From Venturia oleaginea (Eukaryota > Ascomycota > Dothideomycetes > Venturiales > Venturiaceae): a DNA stretch of 64,000 nt. The notes below the pieces were generated by a model that saw nothing but the letters and a program-made list of their open reading frames with translations, had not been told where the DNA came from and searched no databases. The position numbers were made by a program, and so were the translations under genes. The stretch lies in contig JABMLP010000010.1 of the NCBI GenBank assembly GCA_013176395.1, forward strand, positions 1,054,001 through 1,118,000, read 5' to 3'. The number at the start of each line of letters is the position of its first letter. Position 1 is the first letter of the stretch. This document shows, piece by piece, positions 10,541 to 22,140 of the stretch.

Positions 10541-12822
10541 ATGTCTGACGGCTATCCAGACGAAGAGGGCCAGTTCTCAAAAGATCAGAATCATGACACT
10601 AGCTTAGAGGACTCTGCTGTCGATGCGCTCGACGAGGGCAATGGAGGTTAGTGATTACACTTGAGAACACGGCGTCGAGAAGACATCTTGTATCGCATTT
10701 TCTGCTTAGGAGATCATGTTACACGTGTAGTCGCTAACAGTACATCCGATTGTAGACACCACAATGGCTGAAGACTTGGACGACTCAGCTATCAAGCAAT
10801 CCGAGGATGAATCCGGCCCACAACAACCTTTAGACACTCCCTTAGATGCGCCCGATGCGCCTGCACATGAGACTGACGACGCCGATGCTGCCGAGGACGC
10901 TGATATGGGTGACGTGGCTCAGGAGACCAAGGAGAAGAAGGAGGGTGATGCCGTCGAAAGTGCCGATCCAACTGCAACAAAGGCCACAATCGAGTCTTCC
11001 GCGCGTTCGAATCTGATTGCGCAAACACACCAGATCATTCTACCGAGCTATAGCACCTGGTTTGACATGAATGCGATACATAAGATCGAGAAGAAGTCCC
11101 TTCCAGAATGGTTCAACAGCAGAAACCGGAGCAAGACACCTGCAACTTACAAGGATACGCGAGACTTTATGGTCAATACATATCGACTGAACCCGGCTGA
11201 GTACCTCACATTCACGGCGTGCAGGAGAAACCTGTGCGGAGATGTATGCGCCATCATGCGCGTCCACAATTTCCTCGAGTCGTGGGGCCTCATCAACTAT
11301 CAGGTATTATAATTGCGCGCTGTGCACTCACTAAGTCGTCTCTCTAACCACGGATTAGGTCGATCCTGATACCAGACCATCAAATATTGGACCACCGTTT
11401 ACTGGACATTTCAGAATCACTGCAGACACCCCACGAGGATTACAACCTCACCAGCCTGCTCCGGGCGCAATCACAACGCAGGGGAAACCACATGCTCAGA
11501 CCGAGCGATTCGCAGCAGCCGCTGCCGCATCGAAAACGGATCTTAACTACGATATTAGACGAAACGTGTACGAATCTAACGGAAAGGAAGCCACCCCAGT
11601 AGAGACGAAAGAAGGCTCCGCAAATGGAGAGTCATCGTCGGCTAACGGTACCTCTGAAGATGCGACCACAAAGCTCGAAAACTCACTGAAGGATCCTGCA
11701 AAGCGCTATTTCTGCTATTCCTGCGGTACTGGCTGCACGGGCATTCGTTACCACAACTCCAAGACCGTCGGCACAGATGCAAATAAATACGACATATGTT
11801 CCAATTGCTTGTTGAAGCGGGAGTTCCCTTCAAACACTAAAAAGGAAGACTATGTTAAGATTGAGAGCAACCCGTTTCCAGTCATCTCGGACAAGGACAG
11901 CCCATGGACGGAAACCGAGGAATTGCTTTTGCTGGAAGGTCTGGAAATGTACGATGATGATTGGAACAAGATTTCGGACTGGGTTGGAAACCGAACGCGG
12001 GAAGAATGCGTGCTCAAATTCTTGCAGTTGGAGATTGAGGACAAATACATGGACTCTGAGCCAGGTCTTGACGCCGCTGGGCCAAGTGTCGGCATGCTGA
12101 ATTACCTCGGAGCTGGACGTGTTCCATTCAACCAAGCAGATAACCCTGTTCTTTCGACCATGGCTTATCTGGTCGGACTTGCGGACCCAAAAGCTGCTGC
12201 TGCGGCTTCCGGACGTGCTGTCGAGGAGGTCCGAAAGACGATGCGCGCGCGTCTGGAGAAAAGTGGTGGCAGCGAGAAGGGCAAGGAGAAGGAGGGAGAA
12301 ACAGCCGCATCATCTTCCGATATCAAAGGCGATGACTCAATGGACGTTGATGCCACAGATGCGAACACGGTGGCCACACGCGAGAAGGATACCTCAAATC
12401 CCATGGTAACCGTTCCTTTTGCTCTTTCAGCTTCTCGAGCTGCTGCTTTGGCCTCGCACGAAGAGCGGAGTATTACTCGTCTCATTCACACGGCAACAAA
12501 CCTCCAGATGGAAAAGCTAGAGCTCAAACACAACCAATTTTCAGAACTGGAAGCGCTGTTGAGTGCTGAGCGACGTGATTTGGAGAGGAGAAGACAAGCA
12601 TTGTTTTTGGACCGACTTGCGTTCCAGAAGCGGATGTCGACCGTCCAAGAAATGTTTGAGAAAGCTTCTCTAATGCCCGCTGCTGAGGGAGCCATACTAG
12701 TCCGACAAGCTGTTGCTTTAGGGAGACGGGGTGCAGAAGGTGAAGGCCTGGCTGTCAAGAGAGTGGGTGCAGAGGATGTCGGTGATGTAGGACCAGTTGA
12801 GGGAAAGAGCTTTGAGATATAA
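10541..12822 (+). CDS. SWI3/Rsc8-like subunit of SWI/SNF-RSC chromatin remodeller
   Basis: Exons 10541-10646, 10756-11303 and 11359-12822 give 705 residues. After an acidic N-terminus comes a SWIRM domain from about residue 123 ([20 protein letters not shown] ... [10 protein letters not shown]). A ZZ-type zinc finger follows at about 333-380 (CYSCGTGC ... DICSNC). A SANT domain spans about 400-450 ([20 protein letters not shown], then [12 protein letters not shown]). A helical, coiled-coil C-terminus contains [20 protein letters not shown]. This order is exactly that of Swi3/Rsc8/SMARCC proteins, nuclear scaffold subunits of ATP-dependent remodellers. The single short paralogue type resembles Rsc8 (fission yeast Ssr1/Ssr2). 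The start at 10541 keeps the acidic leader, and the introns are 109 and 55 bp. Confidence 0.92.
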
Positions 12823-13175
12823 GTGGAGATAATCTACGTCTCAGGCAAATCACTGAGAGAGGGAAATGTCTTATGGTGGCCGGCGTTTGATTACTATGTG
12901 ATGGTTTGGATCACATTGTATGTACTATACCTGTCCGCGCATTGGGGAACTAGGCTCTTGTAGTAGGACGTCATTTGACTATGGCAAATGGTTGCTTCTT
13001 GCGAAAGCAGGGTGAGTATTGTAATGCGATTCTTCTGTCCTGCTTTTACAACGATTCAGTGGAGTAGTAAGTCTTTGGTCTCGGTTGTTTAATAGCGAAC
13101 GTTTGGTACCGGGATCCACCTATCCAGAAGTAGACCGTCATTATACTTCTCACTGAGATATTCTCGAAGTCTCGC

Positions 13176-13182
13176 TATAAAA
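13176..13182 (+). promoter_or_regulatory. TATA box before the small ORF at 13255
   Basis: TATAAAA at 13176-13182 lies 73 bp before an ATG. Between them is a run of CATCCAA/CATCCAG heptads (about 13194-13230). Confidence 0.45.
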
Positions 13183-13254
13183 GCGGTTCCATCGTCCAAC
13201 ATCCAACATCCAACATCCAGCATCCAGCATCAAAAATCGACCAGATAACCAAAG

Positions 13255-13566
13255 ATGGCGGCGACTGGACTGGTTTCGCAGCAAGGCGGCGTCAACCCCC
13301 GACAAAAGGCGCCTTGGATACCCAAAGGAACAAGAGCATACCGCTTGTACAAACATCGACACCCCCACAAAGAAATTTCCTTCCAAGCTTTCTTCCACCA
13401 CTTCGGGACTTCACAAGACCATTTCCGCTTCACAGATATCGGCATAACACCTACACCAACACTCCTCCGGCTTTTAGCTTCTGCCAAGAACTATTCTTCC
13501 TCAACATCCTCTTTACGGAAAGCAAGGCGACACGATAACGTATTGCACTTTGTGGTACCCCCCTAA
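13255..13566 (+). CDS. Small hypothetical protein
   Basis: 103 residues from an ATG in good context (CAAAGATGG) behind a TATA box and a CT/CA leader. The sequence is basic with many His, Pro and Ser residues (KAPWIPKGTRAYRLYKHRHP). It has no signal peptide, membrane segment or domain that I recognise. An overlapping frame from 13314 is also open for 74 codons, so the true frame is uncertain. The ORF could also be the first exon of the decayed gene at 13613-13956. Confidence 0.35.
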   Translation: MAATGLVSQQGGVNPRQKAPWIPKGTRAYRLYKHRHPHKEISFQAFFHHFGTSQDHFRFTDIGITPTPTLLRLLASAKNYSSSTSSLRKARRHDNVLHFVVPP

Positions 13567-13612
13567 TCGGTCTCGAAATAGTAGAGTATCGCCTCTGTAA
13601 GCGTCTTCACCC

Positions 13613-13956
13613 AAGGGCGACGTACCTTTCCACGAATTCTATCATACCATGTGGAAGAAATTTCGAAGTACAAGGCCATTTGAGCGCACAAGGGTGCTTC
13701 CACCCCGGCAAAAAGATTCATACTACCATCGGTCAGGTTCTACCGTTTTCTGTGCGACGAGGTAAGGTATAACTGCTACGGACAATTGCTCTGGTGTGAC
13801 TGGCGGCGCGATAGGAAGCCTGCTTACCGTCTTTACCGTTACGAGTATCCTGATGAGGATGTTTCGTTTGCCCTGTTTTACATTCGACTACGGCAACTAT
13901 ACCAGAGCGTCGTCGAATCGATAGAGGAAAAGGAGATGGATTACTGCGGCTTCTGA
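13613..13956 (+). pseudogene. Decayed gene fragment, two frames broken by a frameshift
   Basis: Two adjacent frames look coding. The first runs from 13613 (KGDVPFHEFYHTMWKKF ...) to a TAA at 13763. The second, in another frame, covers the region from about 13740 to the TGA at 13954-13956 (RYNCYGQLLWCDWRR ... EEKEMDYCGF). Each has codon-like composition with many Arg, Tyr and Trp residues. Together they read as one protein split by a one-base shift, or by an unseen intron. I do not recognise the family. No start codon is evident for the second frame. Confidence 0.3.
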
Positions 13957-16286
13957 TGACTAGGCTCGAGAGAGCGACGGAGGAGGCTTGGCTGATGAGA
14001 CGGGGGGAGGAGCCGCCTTGGTGTGCAAGGGCATTTTATCAGAAGAGAGTGGTGTATCGCCGCGCGCTTGGTTTGAGGCCGGCTGCGCGGCGAGTAGATG
14101 CAAGAGCGGTGGTAATTACAGGCTGAAGGAAAGCGAGAGCAGCTTTGCTATAACGTCAGAACAATACTGCCATCGATTGAGGATCGCAGATCCGAGCGGG
14201 TATACCTCAGTCCACCTACCACCATTGAGTTGATACATATACAGGGGCCGTTGATACACAATGTAGGGATTATTATCAACACGTGACATTACCAGCCACA
14301 CCCTCTTATGTGTCAATTCTCAACGCCTCGTATTGCTTATCGAACCGATTCCTATTGCTTCGGCTTATACTTCGAGCACGAGGTCTTTCATCTGGTTTTG
14401 AACTTCGTTTGGGAGGTTGAGGAAGCGGAAGGGAGTGGATGTCATTTTGCGTTCTTGACCACAACAGAGCGAGATTGTGATGGTAGCAGGACAATAGATA
14501 CACCAGTCTGGAGCATTAAATGGACCAACGGACTCTGCTTTCCGGCTTAGACAGACGATCAAGCGCACTTTACCAGGCCTGTTGTTTACAACGATTAGAA
14601 ATACGAATATTGCTGTGTGCGCTGTATCAACGATGGTTCGGTTGATTTTATTGCGGGGTTGGCTAACTAAATTGGGAGGCAGAACCATTAAAAAGAGAAC
14701 ACGGCGTGTTCTATGGAAGCGTTCCTCTGTAATTCTAGATGATTGTTCGACGGGTGAAAGCCATGTGGGTGAACGTGATCTATAATTTGTTGACAGAAGC
14801 TCCAATAGAGAAAGATTGAAAAGATCTGGAAGTGGATTGCTTTCCTTTGTGCACGTCGTGAATAACGCATGCCTTGCTTCGAAGATAGTTCCTGTTGTTT
14901 TTGTTGTTGCTAGTAAGCTTTATCCTTGACCGCAAATATGTTCGGAATATAGATAGCAAGCGGGATGAACTGGTCAGCACGTTAGCGCTCTGATAGACCA
15001 TTAAGACGGAGAGTACCTATCTTAAAAGTCCGTGTTGGATACGATCAGACATGCAATAGAAGCCTGATTCCGAAGAATGGAAATGGAATTCGATGGCATT
15101 CTTCCAGGCGACCTCCGATGGTGGTTTTAGTTGACGGGAGCAATCACGGCTGTCTTTCCTTTTGGGCTCCAGTGGATGTTCGCTTGATGGTGTTTTAGGC
15201 GAAATTAGGTGCCTTTGATGCTGTTGTTGTCTTGACCAGGTTCGGTGTGATGAATGAAATCGCACGCCTAGAATGTGTGCTCTACGAGTCTACAACCTCC
15301 ATCTCAGCATATTGGGTGTCTCACCAGTGTCACACCAGCACAATTCGCCCGAGTATATATTTTAGAATATCGGTACAGATGCAAGTCCTCGAGCTTCACT
15401 CACCACTGTACGGTGCGAATTCTCATTGAAGTCCCGAACTTCACGTCCTTCTGTATCTGCAGCGATATCTTGCCCCCTGCGTTGGATGTTGGCTGATATG
15501 TGATGCACTGCAACCACCCAGCAGCCACCAGCAGCCACCCAGCAGCCACCCAGCAGCCACCCAGCAGCCACCCAGCAGCCACCCAGCAGCCACCTCGCGG
15601 CAAAGCATCGACTACTCGTGGTGTATGACTGAAGAAGCCAGCTATCTGCTCACGTCCCAATATAGAATTTGCAGCCCTCTTATCTCTGGCATACAGGCCG
15701 CATCAGCGTCTACGAGCCTCGGACACGTCGGACCAAGCCGGTCAGCAATCCGAAAATGGTCATGGCCGTCGCACTGTAGAGCTGCACCAAGCCTTTGACG
15801 GGAGAGGCGCGCCCGCCACGCCGATAGAAGCTTGTCCAAGGGTCGCCGAGACGCGCACGCCGGCTGTTGAGCTCTCTCATTGGCAATGTGAGCAGTTCCA
15901 AGACGCTTTAATATCCTGGGGTAGAGATGCTCAGCAAACCCGAGACGGAACACTTGATAGGCTCGACTCACACTCGACTTGTAGACGGTCAATGGTCAAA
16001 TTAGTCGGAGCTGGCCGAGTAGTCCCCTATCCTGCTGCTTATCTTGCGGAACCTTGATCGCGATAGGAAACTGGTAGAAGGTGGATTCTTTCCAAGCTTG
16101 TTCTACCCTCTAACTGGTTGCGTGGCTGCATCCACGTCGATCCCTCGACTCGCCGGCAACGTCGCTTTCTTACTCCATAAAAGCGCTCTCGCGCGAGGGG
16201 GGCATTTTGGTACAGGACGTTTCAATCGAGTTACCTCAACTTCAATCCGACACCTTGGAGCCCAGCTTGCACAGATACTGGGCACA
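13957..16286. other. Long intergenic stretch with a minisatellite
   Basis: No intact gene. On the minus strand at 14445-14365 a short frame begins with a motif like the start of fungal F-box-type proteins (FRFLNLPNEVQNQ) but ends at once, so it may be a relic. The minisatellite at 15511-15594 is listed separately. The 3' part holds the promoter of the nucleoside transporter. Confidence 0.5.
15511..15594 (+). repeat. 11-bp GC-rich minisatellite (CAGCAGCCACC)n
   Basis: About seven tandem copies of an 11-bp unit, one shortened to 10 bp. On the minus strand it is open in several frames (GCWVAAGWLLGG), but this is a trivial consequence of the repeat. Confidence 0.9.
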
Positions 16287-18632
16287 ATGGAGCAACACAC
16301 TACGCCAGCGGCCCACCATGTAAGCCCAGATCTGGCATTGCATGCATCCCACGAGCACACCCACGAGCATTTGCATCATGATGCTCGTGCCGAGAAAGGC
16401 CGAACCGACGAGGTTGTGTATTCGACTGGAACCACAGCTGAGAAAAGCATCATCCCAGATCAGGACCCGCTCGATAATGTAGCCCATCGAAGACAGCATG
16501 CTGGAGAACACGTTCCCGACCATGGAGTATCTGAAAAGGACACTGGCATTGCATACGATGACAAGTCATACGACGCCGAGAAGGGCGAGATGACATCAAC
16601 TGGCGAAGAGAAAGACCCAAAGAATCACAAACTCAGCCTCTTGTACGCCAAATACCGCATTTTTGTCCACCTGTTCATCTTGTTGTTCTTTACTGGATGG
16701 TGGATTGCTGGCTTGGTTCTTCATCGCAACGACAAAAATTGGATCATTCCCTTCCTCCTTTGGCTGGCCATCACTATTCGAATAATCACGTTCCATGTTC
16801 CAATTACCTTGGTCACGAAGCCAATGCACTGGGTGTGGAAGAATACTGGAGTCCGAGTGCAGCATATGATTCCTGAGAAGCTACGGGTTCCAGCTGGTGC
16901 TGCTCTGGTTATTGCAGTCATTATCGTCGGAGCGATGGCGAGTCCTGAAGCCGCGGATAACACGAGAGAAAACAGAGCAGTGTCTCTTTTTGGACTGGTG
17001 GTCTTCATCTTTGGGCTTTGGGCGACTTCTAGAAATCGAAGCAAGATCGTTTGGCATACAGTAAGCCCTTTCCATACTCTCAAAGCGGGCTATCATCAGT
17101 GTCCCATGATCAGCTCTTGCATAGAATTGATGATTGGTAACACGAGATCCATATTGCCAAATGTCTGGGACTTCATCTTCGGATAGTGCCAAAAACTTGT
17201 CGATGTTCATCCTGGACTAAAAGACTCCAATCCGACACAGAAGTGCGGTTGTTACAAGGGCGGCACTGAGTCAACAGTTCTGTTGTGATACCGTATTCCT
17301 GATACCCGTACTAATCAGAGATACAGGTCATTGTGGGCATGCTCGTTCAATTCATCATTGCTCTTTTCGTGCTTCGCACCAAGGCTGGATACGACATATT
17401 CAACTTCGTCTCCGAACTATGTCGTCTTCTTCTAGGTTTTGCCAACGACGGTATCATCTTTTTGACCGACACTACTGTTCCAAACCTTCCATGGTTCTTA
17501 ATCAGTGTGTTGCCAGCGATCATCTTCTTCGTTGCCTTCGTGCAAATGCTCTACTACTGGGGCATTGTCCAGTGGTTCATCGGGAAATTCGCTGTTTTCT
17601 TCTTCTGGTCGATGCGAGTTTCTGGTGCTGAGGCTGTGGTTGCTGCTGCCAGTCCTTTCATCGGACAGGGTGAGAGTGCCATGTTGATCAAGCCTTTTGT
17701 TGCCCACCTGACACAGGCGGAATTGCACCAGATCATGTGTTCTGGATTCGCTACTATTGCTGGATCTGTGCTGGTAGCATATATCAATCTGGGCGTCAAC
17801 GGCCAGGCCTTGATTTCCTCTTGCGTCATGAGCATCCCCGCCTCATTAGCCATCTCCAAATTGAGATATCCAGAAACGGAGGAGACCCTTACAGCTGGTC
17901 GCGTTGTCATTCCGGATGATGACGAACACAAGGCTTCGAACATCATCCATGCCTTTGCCAATGGTGAGTCTCGTGTTGGTACGATATGAAAGAGCTATTT
18001 CTAATTTGTCCAAGGTGCATGGCTTGGTCTGAAGATTGCCGGCATGATCGTCGCTACTCTGCTGTGTATTATTGCCCTTGTTGGTCTAGTTGACGGTCTC
18101 CTCACTTGGTGGGGTCGCTATATCAATATTGGCCCTGGTCAATACGATTTGACTCTGGAATTGATGTTGGGATATATTTTCTATCCAGTCGCTTTCCTCC
18201 TAGGCGTTCCCCGAAGCAATGGAGATCTCCTGAAGGTTTCCAGGCTGATTGGTATCAAAGTCATCGAGGTTTGTGCTCTCATGCCTGTTCAGCCCCCTTA
18301 TTGCAGCTAACCACAACTTCCAGAACGAGTTTGTTGCCTATGCCGCTCTTCAGTCCGAGGAGCAATACCAGTCTCTCAGCTTGCGCTCCCGTCTGATCGC
18401 AACCTACAGTCTGTGCGGATTTGGTAACCTCGGTTCTTTGGGAACTCAGATCGGTGTTTTGTCGCAGATCTCCCCTGGCCGCAGTGGAGATGTTGCTCGT
18501 GTCGCCATTAGCGCTTTGATCAGTGGTATCATCTCAACGCTGAGTAGTGCGTCTATTGCTGGTCTCCTTGTCACAGATCAAGCTCAGTTCTTCACACCGC
18601 CAACGCCCTCGAACACAACTGCGCCCGCATAG
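16287..18632 (+). CDS. Concentrative nucleoside transporter (CNT family)
   Basis: Four exons, 16287-17060, 17327-17963, 18015-18268 and 18324-18632, give 657 residues with continuous frame. The cytosolic N-terminus is about 120 residues long and His-rich (HASHEHTHEHLHHD). Multiple membrane helices follow. CNT signatures are GEGES-like GQGESAMLIKPF, the block IMCSGFATIAGSVLVAYI, the ENEFVAY-type NEFVAYAALQ, and CGFGNLGSLGTQIGVLSQ near the C-terminus. Such carriers import nucleosides with Na+ or H+ across the plasma membrane. The first intron is 266 bp with a CTAATC branch-point-like site at 17311; the others are 51 and 55 bp. An in-frame upstream frame from 16044 has no better start than the ATG at 16287. 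Confidence 0.93.
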
Positions 18633-20466
18633 GTAATTGGGGAGTATCGAATAATGGGGTCAGTTGGAAAATCTGGACCAGAAGTCTGAGCTTTTAAGAA
18701 AATGTCAATTTCTGCCAAGTGATGAGATCGCCTGTGACCGACGAGGGATGTGATCAATCTTCTGACATATGCTCTTGGTCATAAATAGGCCGCGGAAATG
18801 GGCACAACAAAATGTATCGACAGACTCGGTGTCGCACATGAACAGTTTCCAAAACCATATCATTCCTGCAGGAAGGATGTCCTTCACTCAAGCCACCGTC
18901 CAAGTCTTCACTCCCACAGTGACTTGATCAAACCATCGCCGACACCGAATTGCTGAAGCTACTGTGCTCCCGCTCGAATGCAGGCCGCATCCAAGGTTTT
19001 GCAGCCCGGCCGTAATCGCTTATCCACTGTACAGTCTTTCTCCGCCATGTTTTCCGAACGAAAAAATTCTTCACGAACGACTGAGAGAGATGAATTGGTA
19101 ACCAGTCATGATCTTATTCGCCTACTCAAAATAATCCCCGTGATCAGATTTCAACGCAACTATGGTATTCTATTCTGCGCGCTGATAACAAACAACAAAC
19201 GCGCGGCGAAAGACGGCATCGACACCCGGTCTTTATATTATGCGTTCATGCATTATCATCGTGCCCAAATTCCCAAATGCTTAGGTTTGGATGAAAGACC
19301 CCAAGTATCGATAAGCTTATCTCATCAAATGTTGTCATCGTCTCCTCTTTTTGTTGGGGTCGCACAGCCAAAGCAGCTTTTATTTTCGCCACGCTTTTCT
19401 TCGATTTTCAACCAAGTAGAGGGCTAAGAAGTGGGTTTTCTCCTAGAGATCCGAGTGTTTTTTGGTGGGGTGGTCATAGAGCTGTGATTGGTTGAAATAG
19501 GTGTACCACGCTACGATAGAATACCAACAAAAAAAACCAACCGAATACCAGGGAGCGTCTGATTTATGAGGCAACGACAAGCCTGTGTATATACAACTCT
19601 AAGTTCTAGTAATAATGGCTTTGTAGTAGGATTTAACTAGTTCCAACTCTTCTAGCGTTTTCTAGCCTTTTAGCATCTTCTCTCACAAGCTCTTACCCTT
19701 GTCGGCGTGTACAGGGATCGATTTGGATAGATATTGTTCAAGGCTGGGCTATTTTGGGCTATTTTAGGCCGCCACCTCTCATTCTGCCTCGAAAAGTATA
19801 CATCTATACATGGAAAAAGGAAACTAATCGGTTCTAAAAGAAAGAAAGAAAAGCGTTTTTGTTGTTCTGAGGATGGATATTGTGGCATTCGGACCAATCG
19901 GTGCTCTCTGTGATCTCCAGATTTGGGGATTCTCAAGGAGAGAAAACTGGACACGTTTATTAGGTTTTCCTCGATACGGCCTTTGTTATCCATAGAGATC
20001 CAATGGAAACAACGGGTGTCTATGTCTAATTTCACTTTTCTTTCTGCAAGTTTTCAATAGTCTCAGTCTCGTCTCAAAAAAGACCTCCTCAACCCGACAA
20101 CGACTTCGACATCAAATTAAAAACAATATCATACGTCGATTTTAAAATCGCTCAAGTTGCACGTTGCAGCAACAGAGAGCGAAAACCACGAGACGATAAT
20201 CTTCTCCATGGTGGAGAAAACACACTATGAAGCCGCGGATCGATATCATAAATATATACATTTTTACGTGAACTATATACACTTTACGTTAACTATATAC
20301 AAAAGGACATACAACTATTCATATCCTATTTCAAACGCCTCGTATAAAGCCCCTTCTGAAAATGCTTCAAACCCCCAAATTCCACACAAATTTTCACCGT
20401 TATCCTTAATATCAGATCATCGTCGATTTCCCTCTCGTCAGCCCCTCCTAGCCTTTAGCATCCCTT
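18633..20466. other. Intergenic region, no gene seen
   Basis: AT-rich towards 20.1-20.4 kb. The open frame at 18978-19427 has no domain and poor codon character. The right-hand part should include the 3' UTR of the minus-strand repeat-protein gene. Confidence 0.5.
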
Positions 20467-22140
20467 CTACGCATCGAAAGCCCGCTTGACACGGCGAGAC
20501 CCACCGTGAGAGTGTCCACCAGCCATAGAACCAGTAGGCTTCGCACTGCCCGCACCAGCCTTAGTGGGAGGATCAATGGCAGTAGGTGAATCATCACCAA
20601 ACGGCTCAGCACTTCCTGAGGATTTACCAGCACCCATACCAGGCATATCAGCCATACCACCTGCACTTGAAGACCCAGAGGAGCTGCTTGAAGAGCCAGA
20701 AGATGGAGTATCGTCCGCGGCAGGCGAGGTAGAACTCGAAGCGTCGCCGTCGCCGTCTGCGGCACCAGCTCCACCAAGGCCAGATAATAAGCCAGCTAGG
20801 CCCCCTGATCCTGTTGCCCCTGTTCCAGTGCCGGCACCTTTGCCTAAGCCGGCTAGCAGGTCTGCAAGAGGAGAGCTTGAGGCGGAGCTTGAATCATCGC
20901 TGCCTTTTCCGCCGCTGAGAAGCCCTGCGAGGCCACCTGAAGATTGACGACGGACTTGGCGCATTCGAACTGGGGATGCACCGTCGGTAGCTGGTGTGGC
21001 ACTGCCTTCTCCAACACCGGCACCAGTCGTTGGCTCCTCCTCTCCATCAGCGTGACCCTCTGGACCGTGGCGCTTGCTCAATGTTGCCGGCTCTTCTTCT
21101 CCTTCGGCGAGGCCCTCAGGACCGTGAGCTGATCGGCGGAATGATGGTGCTGGAGGCATTCCGGTCATATTTGCCATTGAATCTGAGGATGGGGGCGGTG
21201 GAGGAGTAGTGGTTGCCTCTCCAACACCAGCTCCAGTGGCTGACTCTTCTTCTCCATCGCCATGGCCTTTGGGACCATGGCGCTTGTTGATTGCTAGTGG
21301 AGCTTCGTCACTTTCGTCACTGTCACTACGATCGGAGTCTGGGCCGTGGGCCGAACGACGGGATGGTGCTGTCATGTTCATTGCAGCCATTGGGTCTGAC
21401 GGTGGTGGCGGAGGAGTGGCATTTCCCTCTCCCGCCCCGGCTCCAGTGGCTGGCTCTTCTTCTCCATCGTCATGGCCTTCGGGACCATGGCGCTTGTTGA
21501 TTGCTGGTGGAGCTTGGGATGGTGCTGTCATATTCATTGCAACCATTGGGTCCGATGGTGGTGGAGGAGAAGGAGGTGTGGTATTTCCTTCTCCCGCCCC
21601 GGCTCCAGTGGCTGGCTCTTCTTCTCCATCGCCATGGCCTTCGGGACCATGGCGCTTGTTAATTGCTGGCAGAGCTTGGGATGGTGCTGTCATATTCATT
21701 GCAGCCATTGGGTCTGACGGTGGTGGCGGAGGTGTGGTATTTCCTTCTCCCGCCCCGGCTCCTGTTGGTGGAATTTCTTCTTCGCCGTCGTCGTGGCCCT
21801 CCGGACCGTGGCGCTTGCTCATTGTTATTGGAGGTGCCTCATCGCTGTCTGGCCCATAAGCTGAACGACGAGCAGGCGCTGTCATATTCATTGCAGCCAT
21901 TGGATCTGCTGGTGGCGAAGGTGAAGTTGTGCTTCCAGTTGCAACACCGGCACCGCCTGCAGGTTTGGGCTTGGGCATCCCATCCTCATCGTCTCCATCT
22001 GGACCATGCCTTCGTGAAAGGGAAGCAACACTGTTCAGAGATTCGGTGCGATAGAGGGCACCCACTGCGGCTGAACGAGTGCGCAATGCTTCTACGTTCG
22101 TAAGAGATAGCGCAACAACAGTTGCTAGTTGAAAGCGCAT
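20467..22140 (-). CDS. Secreted repeat protein with regular kexin (KR/RR) sites
   Basis: A single exon encodes 557 residues. Residues 1-18 (MRFQLATVVALSLTNVEA) look like a signal peptide. Dibasic sites occur at 43-44, 91-92, 109-110, 162-163, 216-217, 261-262, 286-287, 335-336, 356-357, 397-398, 549-550 and 552-553. Six segments after such a site start with HGP(E/D/K)G (45, 111, 164, 218, 288, 358) and three start with SA(Y/H)GP (93, 263, 337). Most HGP units continue DGEEEPATGAGAGEGNTTP, then a proline run, then DPMAAMNMTAP with an N-glycosylation sequon. Residues 399-557 are Gly/Ser-rich (GGLAGLLSG twice) and end GGHSHGGSRRVKRAFDA. Kex2 cleavage in the Golgi would free nine or more peptides. 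The family is not recognised and no tailoring enzyme lies beside it. A structural cell-surface role is the alternative. Confidence 0.85.
   Translation of the reverse strand: MRFQLATVVALSLTNVEALRTRSAAVGALYRTESLNSVASLSRRHGPDGDDEDGMPKPKPAGGAGVATGSTTSPSPPADPMAAMNMTAPARRSAYGPDSDEAPPITMSKRHGPEGHDDGEEEIPPTGAGAGEGNTTPPPPPSDPMAAMNMTAPSQALPAINKRHGPEGHGDGEEEPATGAGAGEGNTTPPSPPPPSDPMVAMNMTAPSQAPPAINKRHGPEGHDDGEEEPATGAGAGEGNATPPPPPSDPMAAMNMTAPSRRSAHGPDSDRSDSDESDEAPLAINKRHGPKGHGDGEEESATGAGVGEATTTPPPPPSSDSMANMTGMPPAPSFRRSAHGPEGLAEGEEEPATLSKRHGPEGHADGEEEPTTGAGVGEGSATPATDGASPVRMRQVRRQSSGGLAGLLSGGKGSDDSSSASSSPLADLLAGLGKGAGTGTGATGSGGLAGLLSGLGGAGAADGDGDASSSTSPAADDTPSSGSSSSSSGSSSAGGMADMPGMGAGKSSGSAEPFGDDSPTAIDPPTKAGAGSAKPTGSMAGGHSHGGSRRVKRAFDA

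Noticed and set aside
14365..14445. Minus-strand start resembling fungal F-box-type proteins
   Set aside because: Only 26 codons before a stop. Continuation in other phases is not convincing enough to call a gene.
15511..15594. CRISPR-like array
   Set aside because: The 11-bp units are contiguous with no spacers, so this is a minisatellite; the same holds for 52748-52827 and 46405-46511.
18978..19427. 149-codon plus frame
   Set aside because: No domain, irregular composition and no promoter or splice context.
20564..21859. Long plus-strand open frames opposite the repeat protein
   Set aside because: They are antisense shadows of the GC-rich repeats and translate the repeats' complement. 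The minus strand has the signal peptide and coherent units.
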